A DNA stretch of 39,450 nucleotides. Origin: Collinsella sp. TM10-22 (GTDB taxonomy: Bacteria; Actinomycetota; Coriobacteriia; Coriobacteriales; Coriobacteriaceae). The stretch lies in NCBI RefSeq assembly GCF_003466125.1, contig NZ_QSOC01000011.1, positions 1-39,450 of the forward strand, read 5' to 3'. The position numbers and the translations under genes were made by a program. Shown piece by piece: positions 11,663-19,323 of the stretch. Each line of letters opens with the position of its first letter. The first letter of the stretch is position 1. The notes beneath the pieces were generated by a model. That model did no database searches and had not been told where the DNA came from. It was given only the letters and a program-made list of their open reading frames with translations.

Positions 11663-11694
11663 GAGAATGGTCGAAATTGAAAATCAAATTTACG

Positions 11695-11708
11695 TTAAAA
11701 CGTTTTAA
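11695..11708. promoter_or_regulatory. LacI-family-like operator upstream of gap
   Basis: This is a perfect 14-bp palindrome, TTAAAACGTTTTAA, with the central CG typical of LacI/CcpA/GalR-type boxes. It lies 33 nt upstream of the proposed gap -35. A related box (GTAAAACGTTTGAC) lies in front of the sialate operon at 24330-24343. Confidence 0.5.
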
Positions 11709-11753
11709 AGAATAAAATAGCAGCTAAATCCGTATATAAGTCGATACTTTAAA

Positions 11754-12683
11754 CTACCTGTTTGCTTCAATGAGCTTTTCAAGCCTCAAAACTCGATGGT
11801 AGAGGGCCGACTTCGACAAGGGAGGGTCAGCCATCTCCCCCAAATCACGCAGCGACAGATCGGGGTAGCGCTCGCGCAGGTCGCAAAAGACCGCCAATGC
11901 ATCCGGAAGCTCATCGCGAAGGCCACGCTGCTCGAGCTCATCGATCAACGCAAGCTGATGTTGGGCAGCACCGGCGCTTCTGGTCTGGTTGGCGAGCTCG
12001 GCATTCACGCGACGGTTCACATCGTTCTTAACCAACTTGACCGCGCGCGCTTCCTCAATCTCGGCAACGCTGCGCTTGGCACCAATCAGCTTTAAAAGAT
12101 GCTCGATCTCCTCGGCGCTCTTAATGTAGACAGCAAAGGATCCGCGCCGCGCGTTAACGCGCGCATGGACCCCGATCTGCTCCAATAGATCGCAGAGTCC
12201 CCGGGCATACTGCTCGCCCTGCACCGCGATCTCCAAATGAAAGTCGCCGCGGGGATCGGCCACGAAACCGCCCGCGATGAGCGCGCCACGGATGTAGGCA
12301 AGCCTGCAGCAGGGACGGGCAACGATGTGCCGGGGAACACCGGCGACGAGCCCTCCCCTGCGGTCGAGAATGCCCAGCAGCACCAGAGCCTTGTCCAGGT
12401 CGGGTTGATCGGGCAGGGTAATGAGATAGTTACGGACCTTATGCAAGACCGATTTACGAACGGTGAATTCCGTTTTGAGCTTAAGGATGCGATGCGTCAG
12501 TGTGATCATCGTGCGCGCGACGGCGCCCGTCTCGGTCGCGACCGTCAAACGATACCGCCCGGAGCCGGCCAGCGAAAGTGTACCGCTCACGCGCGTCAGG
12601 GCGGCAAGCGTCGACAAATCGCAGTATTCACATTCAGGTTCGCAGCGCGCAAGCTCGTCGCGCACCTCCGCGGTAAACGACAT
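11754..12683 (-). CDS. whiA: DNA-binding regulator WhiA
   Basis: This actinobacterial and firmicute regulator combines a LAGLIDADG-like N-terminal fold with a C-terminal helix-turn-helix. In streptomycetes it controls sporulation genes; in non-sporulators it is linked to cell division and growth. The 309 residues start MSFTAEVRDELARCEPE, the usual WhiA opening. The C-terminal HTH lies about 268-300 (YPDLSLRDLGEMADPPLSKS followed by ALYHRV). It starts 6 nt after the rapZ stop with only a weak RBS (TAGG), so coupling to rapZ is likely. The usual neighbour yvcK is absent. Confidence 0.93.
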   Translation of the reverse strand: MSFTAEVRDELARCEPECEYCDLSTLAALTRVSGTLSLAGSGRYRLTVATETGAVARTMITLTHRILKLKTEFTVRKSVLHKVRNYLITLPDQPDLDKALVLLGILDRRGGLVAGVPRHIVARPCCRLAYIRGALIAGGFVADPRGDFHLEIAVQGEQYARGLCDLLEQIGVHARVNARRGSFAVYIKSAEEIEHLLKLIGAKRSVAEIEEARAVKLVKNDVNRRVNAELANQTRSAGAAQHQLALIDELEQRGLRDELPDALAVFCDLRERYPDLSLRDLGEMADPPLSKSALYHRVLRLEKLIEANR

Positions 12684-12689
12684 GCAGGC

Positions 12690-13610
12690 CTATGCTTTCG
12701 TGTTCGCGCGCGACAGGTCGCGATGGGAAATGCTCACGTGATACTGGGCACCTTCCAAATAACGTGCCGTGGCCTCGGCGATGGCAACGCTGCGGTGTTG
12801 GCCGCCCGTGCAACCGATGGCAATAGAAAGCTGCGGCTTGCCCTCCGCGATATAGCCGGGCATGACCGTATCGAGCAGCTGCGTCCAGGCCTTCCAGAAC
12901 TCCTGGGTCTTAGGATGGTCCAGAACAAAGTCGGAGACTTTCTTATCGAGACCGGTCATGGTGCGCATCTCGGGATCGTAGAACGGATTGGGCAGGAAGC
13001 GAACGTCGATCATGATGTCCGCCTCGACGGGCATACCGTGCTTAAAGCCAAACGAGAACACGTGAACGTCCATGAGCTGCTGGTCGGACAACTCGGAGAA
13101 CGCCATGCGCAATTTGTTGCGCAGGGCAGAGGTGCGCAGGCGGCTCGTGTCGATGATCATATCGGCTCGATCGCGCACACCCTGCAGCTGCAGGCGCTCG
13201 CGCTGAATCGCGTCGGCCGTAGTCTCCCCCGGCTTGGCAATGGGATGGCGGCGGCGGTTTTCGCTATAACGACGGATCAGCACCTCGTCAGAAGCCTCCA
13301 GGAACACGATGTCGCAGCTCATCTCGCGCTCTTCGAGCGCAGCGACCGCATCGAGTAACTCGTCAAACAGTCCCTGGCTACGCAAATCGCAGGTGACGGC
13401 AAGATGCCTGCCCACGCCCGTATTGATGCCGACGAGTTCGGCAAGCTGGGCGATCAGACGCGGAGGCAAGTTGTCGATGCAAAAGTAACCCATGTCCTCG
13501 AACACATGCATGGCCTGCGTTCGGCCCGATCCGGACATTCCGGTGATGATGACGATATCGGGGATGCGCTCCGAGCGCTCCGCCGCATCCATGGCATCTC
13601 CCTTTTGCAT
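12690..13610 (-). CDS. rapZ: RapZ/YvcJ-type nucleotide-binding protein
   Basis: This P-loop protein is the RNase adapter of amino-sugar control in enterics; in Gram-positives its role is less clear. I place the start at 13610, which has AGGAGG with 6 nt spacing (306 residues). An ATG at 13592, with a GGGAG site, would give 300. Walker A is GMSGSGRT (about residues 24-31), with Arg in the usual Lys position. Actinobacterial homologues that I recall also have Arg there, so it is lineage-typical. The C-terminal signature GCTGGQHRSV is intact. It is followed directly by whiA. Confidence 0.92.
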   Translation of the reverse strand: MQKGDAMDAAERSERIPDIVIITGMSGSGRTQAMHVFEDMGYFCIDNLPPRLIAQLAELVGINTGVGRHLAVTCDLRSQGLFDELLDAVAALEEREMSCDIVFLEASDEVLIRRYSENRRRHPIAKPGETTADAIQRERLQLQGVRDRADMIIDTSRLRTSALRNKLRMAFSELSDQQLMDVHVFSFGFKHGMPVEADIMIDVRFLPNPFYDPEMRTMTGLDKKVSDFVLDHPKTQEFWKAWTQLLDTVMPGYIAEGKPQLSIAIGCTGGQHRSVAIAEATARYLEGAQYHVSISHRDLSRANTKA

Positions 13611-13630
13611 GTGCTGCCTCCTAAAAACAA

Positions 13631-13660
13631 GCGCGGAACCCAGCAACCCGGATCCCGCGC
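13631..13660 (-). terminator. Terminator at the end of the sialate operon
   Basis: A GCGCGGGA / TTCCGCGC stem includes a G-T pair and a smaller inner stem. TTGTTTTT follows on the minus strand. It lies between nanE and rapZ. Confidence 0.8.
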
Positions 13661-13711
13661 GGTCAATTGCCTATATTGAGTATACCGCCCCGAGCGGATA
13701 CGAGGCCTGTC

Positions 13712-14398
13712 TTACGCCTCAAGCGCAGCCTTGAACCAACTCGTAATACTCGTGGGGTGCGTGATGGCGGTGCCGACGACAACGGCCCAGGCGCCAGCAT
13801 CGATCGCGGCGCGAGCCTCCTCGGGCGTATGCACGCGACCCTCGCAAATGATGGGAAGGCCGGGGAATTCCTCGGTCGCCTGACGCAGGAGCGGCAGATC
13901 GGGGCCATCGGCCATGGTGCAGTCGATGGCGGCGACACCATGAGAGAGCGTGGTGGATACCAGGTCGAAGCCCATATCAACCGCACGGCTAATGTCCTCG
14001 ATGGTGGCACAGTCCGCCATCAGGAGCACACCCTCCTCGTGCAGCGGGCGGAAGGTATCCTCGACCGTCTTGCCATCGGGGCGCGGACGATCGGTGGCGT
14101 CGATCGCCACGATATCGGCACCGGCAGCGACGCAGGCGCGGGCGTGACGCAGCGTCGGCGTGATGTAGACGCCCTCATGCCCATCCTTCCACAGGCCGAT
14201 GACGGGAACCTCACAGCGACCCTTAATGGCGGCAATGTCGGCAAGGCCCTGGCAGCGAATAGCGGCGGCTCCGCCGAGCTCGCAAGCGCGAGACATTTGC
14301 GCCATGGTCTCGGGCGTACGAAGCGGCTCGCCCATATACGCCTGAACGCTCACGACGAGCTTGCCCTTCAGGGATTGAATCAAAGGATCGACGGTCAT
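13712..14398 (-). CDS. nanE: N-acetylmannosamine-6-phosphate 2-epimerase
   Basis: It converts ManNAc-6-P to GlcNAc-6-P, the third step of sialic acid catabolism, in the cytoplasm. The 228-residue TIM barrel has family motifs LVVSVQAYMGEPL at the N-terminus, AIRCQG, the catalytic-region GLWKDGHEGVYITPT, DIVAIDAT, MADCAT and the phosphate-binding end INAGAWAVVVGTAITHP-like region (here IDAGAWAVVVGTAITHP). The RBS AAAGG is about 10 nt from the ATG. It is the last gene of the operon, separated from the kinase by a 70-nt gap that holds a hairpin. This gene is the firmest evidence for the pathway assignment. Confidence 0.93.
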   Translation of the reverse strand: MTVDPLIQSLKGKLVVSVQAYMGEPLRTPETMAQMSRACELGGAAAIRCQGLADIAAIKGRCEVPVIGLWKDGHEGVYITPTLRHARACVAAGADIVAIDATDRPRPDGKTVEDTFRPLHEEGVLLMADCATIEDISRAVDMGFDLVSTTLSHGVAAIDCTMADGPDLPLLRQATEEFPGLPIICEGRVHTPEEARAAIDAGAWAVVVGTAITHPTSITSWFKAALEA

Positions 14399-14421
14399 AA
14401 GGCTGCAACCTTTCTCAGAAC

Positions 14422-14452
14422 AGCCTCCCGAGGCGTGTTGTCTCGGGAGGCT
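14422..14452 (-). other. Intercistronic hairpin between kinase and nanE
   Basis: An 11-bp perfect stem (AGCCTCCCGAG with CTCGGGAGGCT) has a 9-nt loop. No T tract follows on the minus strand, so mRNA processing or stabilisation is likelier than termination. Confidence 0.7.
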
Positions 14453-14468
14453 CCTACAGCAGATACGT

Positions 14469-15434
14469 TTACTTCAACGAGGCGAGAAGATGCTCAGCGG
14501 CACCGATGAGCGGAGCATCGCCCTCCAGAGAACCGATGAGGATCGGCGTGTCCTGAAGCGGATCGAGCGCCTGGCTGGCATAGCCCTCGTGCACCGAATC
14601 CTTCCATGTCTGCGAACGCCAATCGGGACCTTGGTGAATCACGCCGCCCGAAAGCACGATGACCTCAGGGTCCAGGATGTTAGCGAGCGAGCCCAAGCTG
14701 GCACCCAGCGCAAAGCCGGCGTCATGGATGACCTCGGTCGCCTTTGCGTCGCCCGCACGGCACAGGTCGTTTACGTCGCGTCCGACAGAAGGACGGCTGG
14801 GGTCAACGCGACCAAAGCGCTCGTCATACATTCGACCAATGGAAGTGCCCGAAGCAACCGACTCCAGATGGCCAGAACGCCCGCAGGCGCAGGGAATGCC
14901 GGCGGCAGCCGAGCACTCGATGTGGCCCATATGGCCAGCAGCACCATGGAAGCCCTGCATCACGCGGCCGTTCTCGACATATGCGCCGCCGATGCCCGTA
15001 CCGATGCCAAGACACAAGACGGAGAACTTGCCCTTGCCGACGCCCCAGTGGGCCTCGCCCAGAGCATGAGCCTGCACGTCGCCTACAACGGCAACGGGAA
15101 GACCGAGGTCCTCGCGCAGACGTGGCCCCAACTGAACGCCGGACCAGCCGGGCATGATCTCATTGGCATACGCGATGGCGCCCGTCTTGGGATCGACGAC
15201 GCCGGCGGCACCGATACCGACGCCAAGGACCTCGACATCGGGATTCGCCTCGAGAGCAGCCTTGATGGACGCCTCGATACGCTGGAAGACGGCCTCGCCG
15301 CCCTCTTGGGCCTCGGTGGGAACCTCAGCTTCAAAGACCGGATGGGGCACGCCGCCATCAGTCGGATACTCCATAATGGCAGTCGCAATCTTGGTGCCGC
15401 CGATATCGACGGAGCAAACGTACTTGTTCTCCAT
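14469..15434 (-). CDS. nanK: ROK-family sugar kinase, probable N-acetylmannosamine kinase
   Basis: It would phosphorylate ManNAc to ManNAc-6-P for NanE. The ROK family also includes glucokinases and repressors. The 321-residue protein has the ATP phosphate loop DIGGTKIA (about 10-17), the putative catalytic Asp119 (GDVQAHALGE) and GIGTGIGGAYV. The zinc motif is altered: His168 (GHMGH), Cys182 and Cys184 (PCACGRSGH) are present, but the last Cys of the usual CxCGxxGCxE is His189. No DNA-binding domain is present, so it is a kinase and not a repressor. The RBS AAGGAG is 6 nt from the ATG. Substrate is assigned by its place between nanA and nanE. Confidence 0.85.
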   Translation of the reverse strand: MENKYVCSVDIGGTKIATAIMEYPTDGGVPHPVFEAEVPTEAQEGGEAVFQRIEASIKAALEANPDVEVLGVGIGAAGVVDPKTGAIAYANEIMPGWSGVQLGPRLREDLGLPVAVVGDVQAHALGEAHWGVGKGKFSVLCLGIGTGIGGAYVENGRVMQGFHGAAGHMGHIECSAAAGIPCACGRSGHLESVASGTSIGRMYDERFGRVDPSRPSVGRDVNDLCRAGDAKATEVIHDAGFALGASLGSLANILDPEVIVLSGGVIHQGPDWRSQTWKDSVHEGYASQALDPLQDTPILIGSLEGDAPLIGAAEHLLASLK

Positions 15435-15516
15435 GTCGCTCTCCTTAGGAGATTAAAACAACTACAGGAAATGAGGGCAGAATTATCGCCACAGGTTGAT
15501 AAAGGTTTCCCAGCTG

Positions 15517-15590
15517 CCCGAGGTTGGGGCGAAAGTGGTCGGGCGTTGACCTAATGGGTCACGCCCGACCACTTGAGCCCCAAGATCGGG
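15517..15590 (-). other. 74-nt hairpin between nanA and the kinase
   Basis: An almost fully paired element runs inward as CCCGA, TTGGGGC, AAGTGGTCGGGCGT and GACC, with a TAAT loop and matching complements, broken only by short internal loops. No T tract follows. It is the strongest of the intercistronic structures in this operon. Confidence 0.85.
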
Positions 15591-15604
15591 TGCCTGGAGA
15601 AGCT

Positions 15605-16525
15605 TTACAGCAGACCGTTGTCCTGGAGAACCTTCCTGATCGCCTCGACGTTCTCGCCGGTCATGGCCTTCACCGGGCGCGGCATGGTCGGGCTGTCGAA
15701 GATACCCATGAGGTTCATAGCGGTCTTGAAGGCGCCGACGCCACCGGCATAGCCCTGGACGCCCGAGGTGACATCCCAGATGTGCGAAATCTCATTGAGG
15801 CGATCCTGCTCGGCCTTGACGGTAGCCCAGTCACCAGCCTGAGCGGCCTTCCACTGACGCACGTAGCCCTCGGGCTCAACGTTGGCGAGACCCGGGACGG
15901 AACCGTCGGCGCCACCAAGGTAAGCGCCGTCGACAACGACCTCGTGACCGGTGAGGATGCTCATCGGATGGCCGTTCTTCTCGTTCTCCTGAACGAGGTA
16001 GCGGAACGAGATGTCATCACCCGAGGAATCCTTAACGCCAGCAAGGACGCCCTCGGCGCCGAGCTTGGCAAGGAGCTTCCAGGGGAGCTTGGTGTGAACG
16101 CAGACGGGAATGTCATAGGCAAAGATGGGCAGGTCGAGCTCCTCGTGCAGGATGCGGAAGTGCTCCTCGACCTCGGTCATGCCCTGCAGGGCATAGAACG
16201 GGCAGGTGGCGACGAGGGCATCGGCGCCCAGTTCCTGAGCGACCTTACCGTGCTCGATCATGCGCTCGGTCTCGGTATCGATGATGCCGACCAGGACAGG
16301 CACACGGTGGTCGACGATACGGACGGCCTCGGCGATGATCTGGCGACGACGCTCGTCGGTGGAGAATACGACCTCGCCCGAAGAGCCCAAGAAGAACAGA
16401 CCGTCGACGCCGGCGTCGATCATGCGGTTGATGCTGCGCTCAAAGGAGGCAACGTCGAGCTGATGGTCTTCGGTATCGGGAACAACGACGGGGGGAATAA
16501 CGCCGGTGAATTGCTGAGTTGCCAC
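15605..16525 (-). CDS. nanA: DHDPS/NAL-family aldolase, probable N-acetylneuraminate lyase
   Basis: It probably cleaves N-acetylneuraminate to ManNAc and pyruvate through a Lys Schiff base. The 306-residue TIM barrel starts at a GTG (AAGGAG RBS, 6 nt spacing). The catalytic residues fall exactly at E. coli NanA numbering: Tyr137 (FAYDIP) and Lys165 (AGVKDSSG). The carboxylate-binding loop is GSSGE (47-51) where NanA has GSTGE. The KDSSG context also occurs in related aldolases, such as 2-keto-3-deoxy sugar acid aldolases. The lyase assignment therefore rests on the flanking kinase and nanE. Confidence 0.78.
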   Translation of the reverse strand: MATQQFTGVIPPVVVPDTEDHQLDVASFERSINRMIDAGVDGLFFLGSSGEVVFSTDERRRQIIAEAVRIVDHRVPVLVGIIDTETERMIEHGKVAQELGADALVATCPFYALQGMTEVEEHFRILHEELDLPIFAYDIPVCVHTKLPWKLLAKLGAEGVLAGVKDSSGDDISFRYLVQENEKNGHPMSILTGHEVVVDGAYLGGADGSVPGLANVEPEGYVRQWKAAQAGDWATVKAEQDRLNEISHIWDVTSGVQGYAGGVGAFKTAMNLMGIFDSPTMPRPVKAMTGENVEAIRKVLQDNGLL

Positions 16526-16548
16526 AAGAATCTCCTTAGTTGTCTAGC

Positions 16549-16594
16549 GGGCGGCCCTATGCCACCCACTCTTGTTGGCAGTGTCCAGGCCGCC
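16549..16594 (-). other. Intercistronic inverted repeat ahead of nanA
   Basis: GGCGGCC pairs with GGCCGCC, enclosing TGCCA / TGGCA. It lies in the 68-nt gap between the esterase-like gene and nanA and reaches the stop codon of the former. Confidence 0.55.
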
Positions 16595-17445
16595 TAGGCC
16601 AAAGAACACGGGTAGAACGTTTGGTTAAAGAAGTCGACGACTTCGTTTTCGAACGCATTGATGCGCTCATGAGCGTATTTGGCATAGATGATATGCCTCC
16701 GGTCACACTCAAGACCGTTGAATACGGCAAACTGGCCCTTGGGAGCACTCACGGCATCCATGAGCGATGTGCCCATGAGTACCGATCCGCGCACCCGAGA
16801 CGACAGTGCCTCGAGGCCGCCGGGAAGCGGATTGGCAACTGCCGCGCAGGCAAGGCCCCGCTCGTCCAGAGCACAAACCGCCAGCGCGACTCCTCCGCCA
16901 AGACCCTCGCCCCATGCAAACATGCGGTCGGGATCCACGCTGTCAAGATTGCGTGCGACCTTCGACAACGCGCAGCCCCAACGGATGCGTTTGACAAAAG
17001 CAGGCGAGGTGATCCCCTGCTGCAGATCGCTGCACCCAATCACATCATCGTCCAGCGCAAGCACGGCATATCCCATGGCGGCAAACCTCGTCATGTGATG
17101 CCATCCACGCACGGGCCGGTCAATGTCATGGAACATCAGGCACAGCGGCACAAGCTCGGATGTCCGGGCGCGACCAGCGGGCTCAATCAGGCGGCCGTGT
17201 ACGACATCCCCGCCGACCTCAAAGGAGACCTCGGAGTAGCGCGCGCACGGATTGGCAAAATCAATCGCCGTAACGGTCAACCCGCAAACCTCAGGATTCG
17301 ATACGGCTGTACACAAATCGGAAATATCCACCGAAGTATCGCCGCGCCAATCCCGGAAATCGGAGAGCTTTGACGAAACCGTCCCGGGAATCCCCGTAAG
17401 CTCGGGGACAATCAGCTCATCGACATTGCTTTCGCACTTAGACAT
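16594..17445 (-). CDS. CE7-like alpha/beta-hydrolase lacking the nucleophile Ser
   Basis: This 283-residue protein is a divergent homologue of the adjacent CE7-type esterase. The fold markers align: MFHDIDRPVRGW corresponds to the oxyanion region, ALDDD to the ALDCPG strand, and the C-terminal Asp230 (SLMDAVSAP) and His259 (KYAHERI) to the catalytic Asp and His. The nucleophile elbow, however, reads GEGLGG (179-184) where the neighbour has GASQGG, so the catalytic Ser is Gly181 (codon GGT). As written it cannot use the usual mechanism. The reading frame is intact and has a strong RBS (GGGAGG), so it is not decaying. It overlaps the upstream gene by 8 nt. It may be a partner or regulatory pseudoenzyme of the real esterase, or use another chemistry. 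Confidence 0.8.
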   Translation of the reverse strand: MSKCESNVDELIVPELTGIPGTVSSKLSDFRDWRGDTSVDISDLCTAVSNPEVCGLTVTAIDFANPCARYSEVSFEVGGDVVHGRLIEPAGRARTSELVPLCLMFHDIDRPVRGWHHMTRFAAMGYAVLALDDDVIGCSDLQQGITSPAFVKRIRWGCALSKVARNLDSVDPDRMFAWGEGLGGGVALAVCALDERGLACAAVANPLPGGLEALSSRVRGSVLMGTSLMDAVSAPKGQFAVFNGLECDRRHIIYAKYAHERINAFENEVVDFFNQTFYPCSLA

Positions 17446-18415
17446 GAGCCTCCCCTCCCTTGCAGAAAAACGGAATGATCAGATCGTCAAAGTCCTGAAT
17501 CTCCTCGTGGCCAAAGCCCTCAAAGAACTCATGGCGCTTCTCGCAGGTCAGGTTGTTGTAGACCGCAAACTGCGTTGCCGGCGGGCAAACGATATCGGCA
17601 GTTCCCGTGCCAAACAGCACGGGGCATTTGACCATGGGGGCGAAGTTCTTGGAGTCGAAGTACGCAAGCTTTGCATAGGCTTCATCAATACGAGTCGAGT
17701 CCTCATCAAACCAGCGCGACCAATAGCGAAGGCCCTCGTAGGCAATATCATCGGCATCCAAATCCCAGACCAGGCGGAAATCCGACAGGAAGGGATAGAG
17801 GATGGCGGCGCGATTGATAAGCTCGCTGTTAAGCGCGCAGGTCGCAATACCCAAGCCGCCGCCCTGCGATGCGCCATTCACAAATACGCGGGCAAAATCG
17901 ATGCCCTCGAGCTCGCGAACGATACGGCATAGGATGCGGATGTCCTGATGCAAGCGGACATAGTAGAGGTTGGCCGGGTCGCCGTCGATACCGGCGACGA
18001 TATGGCCCGCGACCGTTGTGCCCTCAAATCCACCAATGTCCTCGGAGGGACCTCCTTGGCCAGGACAATCGAGAGCGATCAGCGCCATGCCCATACCAGC
18101 AAACGACGCCTGCTCAAACCAGCTGCGGCTTGCACCCGGATACCCATGGAACTGAAGCACCAATGGCACGGGCTCGTCCGAGACGGGCTTAAGGTACTTG
18201 GCATGCAGGCGGGCGCCGCACATACCGGTAAACCAGAGGTCGAAAAGCTGGCAAGTCACAGCATCGGCGACCGATGCCGCCTCAATCGCATAGTCAAGCC
18301 CAACGGCGTCGGCCTCGGCCATGCGATCTTTCCAAAAGAAATCGAAATCTGATGGACGGGGCATGGCGCCTCGATATTCACCAAATTGCTGCTGTAGCTC
18401 CTGAGCACTTGGCAT
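17438..18415 (-). CDS. CE7-type acetyl esterase (cephalosporin C deacetylase / acetylxylan esterase family)
   Basis: This is an alpha/beta-hydrolase of 325 residues; CE7 enzymes remove O-acetyl groups from small sugars and oligosaccharides in the cytoplasm. The motifs are complete: oxyanion HGYPG (90-94), LDCPGQGG (116-122), nucleophile elbow GASQGG with Ser183, Asp274 in GTADIVCPPAT, AVYNN, and His303 in FGHEEI. No signal peptide is seen. The start at 18415 (MPSAQEL) has a distant AAAGG and is uncertain by a few codons. In this operon a role in deacetylating imported O-acetylated sialic acid is an inference from context. Confidence 0.85.
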   Translation of the reverse strand: MPSAQELQQQFGEYRGAMPRPSDFDFFWKDRMAEADAVGLDYAIEAASVADAVTCQLFDLWFTGMCGARLHAKYLKPVSDEPVPLVLQFHGYPGASRSWFEQASFAGMGMALIALDCPGQGGPSEDIGGFEGTTVAGHIVAGIDGDPANLYYVRLHQDIRILCRIVRELEGIDFARVFVNGASQGGGLGIATCALNSELINRAAILYPFLSDFRLVWDLDADDIAYEGLRYWSRWFDEDSTRIDEAYAKLAYFDSKNFAPMVKCPVLFGTGTADIVCPPATQFAVYNNLTCEKRHEFFEGFGHEEIQDFDDLIIPFFCKGGEAHV

Positions 18416-18451
18416 GGCTCGTGAACCCAACCTTTCGAAATCGCAACGGAG

Positions 18452-18479
18452 GTGCGCCCGGCAAGGGAACCGGGCGCAC
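18452..18479 (-). other. Hairpin between transporter and esterase genes
   Basis: A 10-bp perfect stem (GTGCGCCCGG with CCGGGCGCAC) has an 8-nt loop. No T tract follows. It separates the transporter half of the operon from the enzyme half. Confidence 0.7.
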
Positions 18480-18495
18480 GGGAGGGAAAGCGAAC

Positions 18496-19323
18496 TTACT
18501 CGCCGAGCTTGGGGTGCAGCAGCGACGGCGCAGCGCCGAGCAGCATCTTGGTGTAGGGGTCCTGGGGGTGCTGGAAGACCTGCTTGGCCTCGCCCTGCTC
18601 GACGATCTTGCCACCATTCATGACGATGATGTCGTCGGAAATATAGCGGACCGTCTGGATGTCATGGCTAATGAACACCATGGCCAGGCCGAGCTCCTTC
18701 TTAAGGTCGGTCAGCAGGTTGAGAATCTGCGCGCGGACCGAAACATCCAGAGCCGAGGTGGGCTCATCGGCGATGATAGCGTCGGGGTTCAGCGACAGGG
18801 CACGGGCAATTGCCACGCGCTGGCGCTGACCACCCGAAAGCTGGCCGGGAAGAACCTCGGCGGCAGAGCTGGGCAGACCGGTGAGCTCCAGGAGCTCCTT
18901 GACGCGCTTCTCCTGCTCTGCCTCGGTGCCCAGGTTGTGGACGCGCATGGGGTCGAGCAACTGCTCGCGAACGACCATGCGGGGGTTGAGCGCCGTGGCC
19001 GGGTTTTGGAACACGACCGAGATGACGCGACCCATGTGGCGACGGTCCTCGGCGGTACGCTTGGTAACGTCCTTGCCCTTAAAGTAGACCTTGCCGCTCG
19101 TGGGGGCCTGCAGGCCGCACATGACGTTGGCGGTGGTGGACTTGCCGCAACCGGACTCGCCGACGATGCCGATGGTCTGTCCGGGCATGAGCTTAATCGT
19201 TACACCCTGGACGGCGTGAACCAGGTTGGGGTGCAGAATCGAGCCGGTACGGGTCCTAAAGGTGACGTGAACATCATCAAGGAAGATGATCGGCTCGACG
19301 CCGTTGACTGCGGTCTCGCTCAT
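18496..19323 (-). CDS. PepT-family ABC transporter ATPase, DppF/OppF type (short)
   Basis: This is the second ATPase of the sialate-operon importer, 275 residues. It has Walker A GESGCGKST, signature SGGQRQR, Walker B IIADEPTSALD and H-loop ISHDIQ. It ends soon after DPYTKMLLGAAP and lacks the Cys-bearing C-terminal domain that the first-operon OppF has. Its ATG follows the previous stop directly (TAGATG), and an ideal RBS (GGAGGTGAT) lies inside that gene's end. Translation is therefore tightly coupled to the fused permease-ATPase. Confidence 0.92.
   Translation of the reverse strand: MSETAVNGVEPIIFLDDVHVTFRTRTGSILHPNLVHAVQGVTIKLMPGQTIGIVGESGCGKSTTANVMCGLQAPTSGKVYFKGKDVTKRTAEDRRHMGRVISVVFQNPATALNPRMVVREQLLDPMRVHNLGTEAEQEKRVKELLELTGLPSSAAEVLPGQLSGGQRQRVAIARALSLNPDAIIADEPTSALDVSVRAQILNLLTDLKKELGLAMVFISHDIQTVRYISDDIIVMNGGKIVEQGEAKQVFQHPQDPYTKMLLGAAPSLLHPKLGE

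Noticed and set aside
12690..13610. Arg in the RapZ Walker A motif as a loss of function
   Set aside because: Actinobacterial RapZ homologues that I recall also have Arg there, so it is a lineage trait and not a defect.
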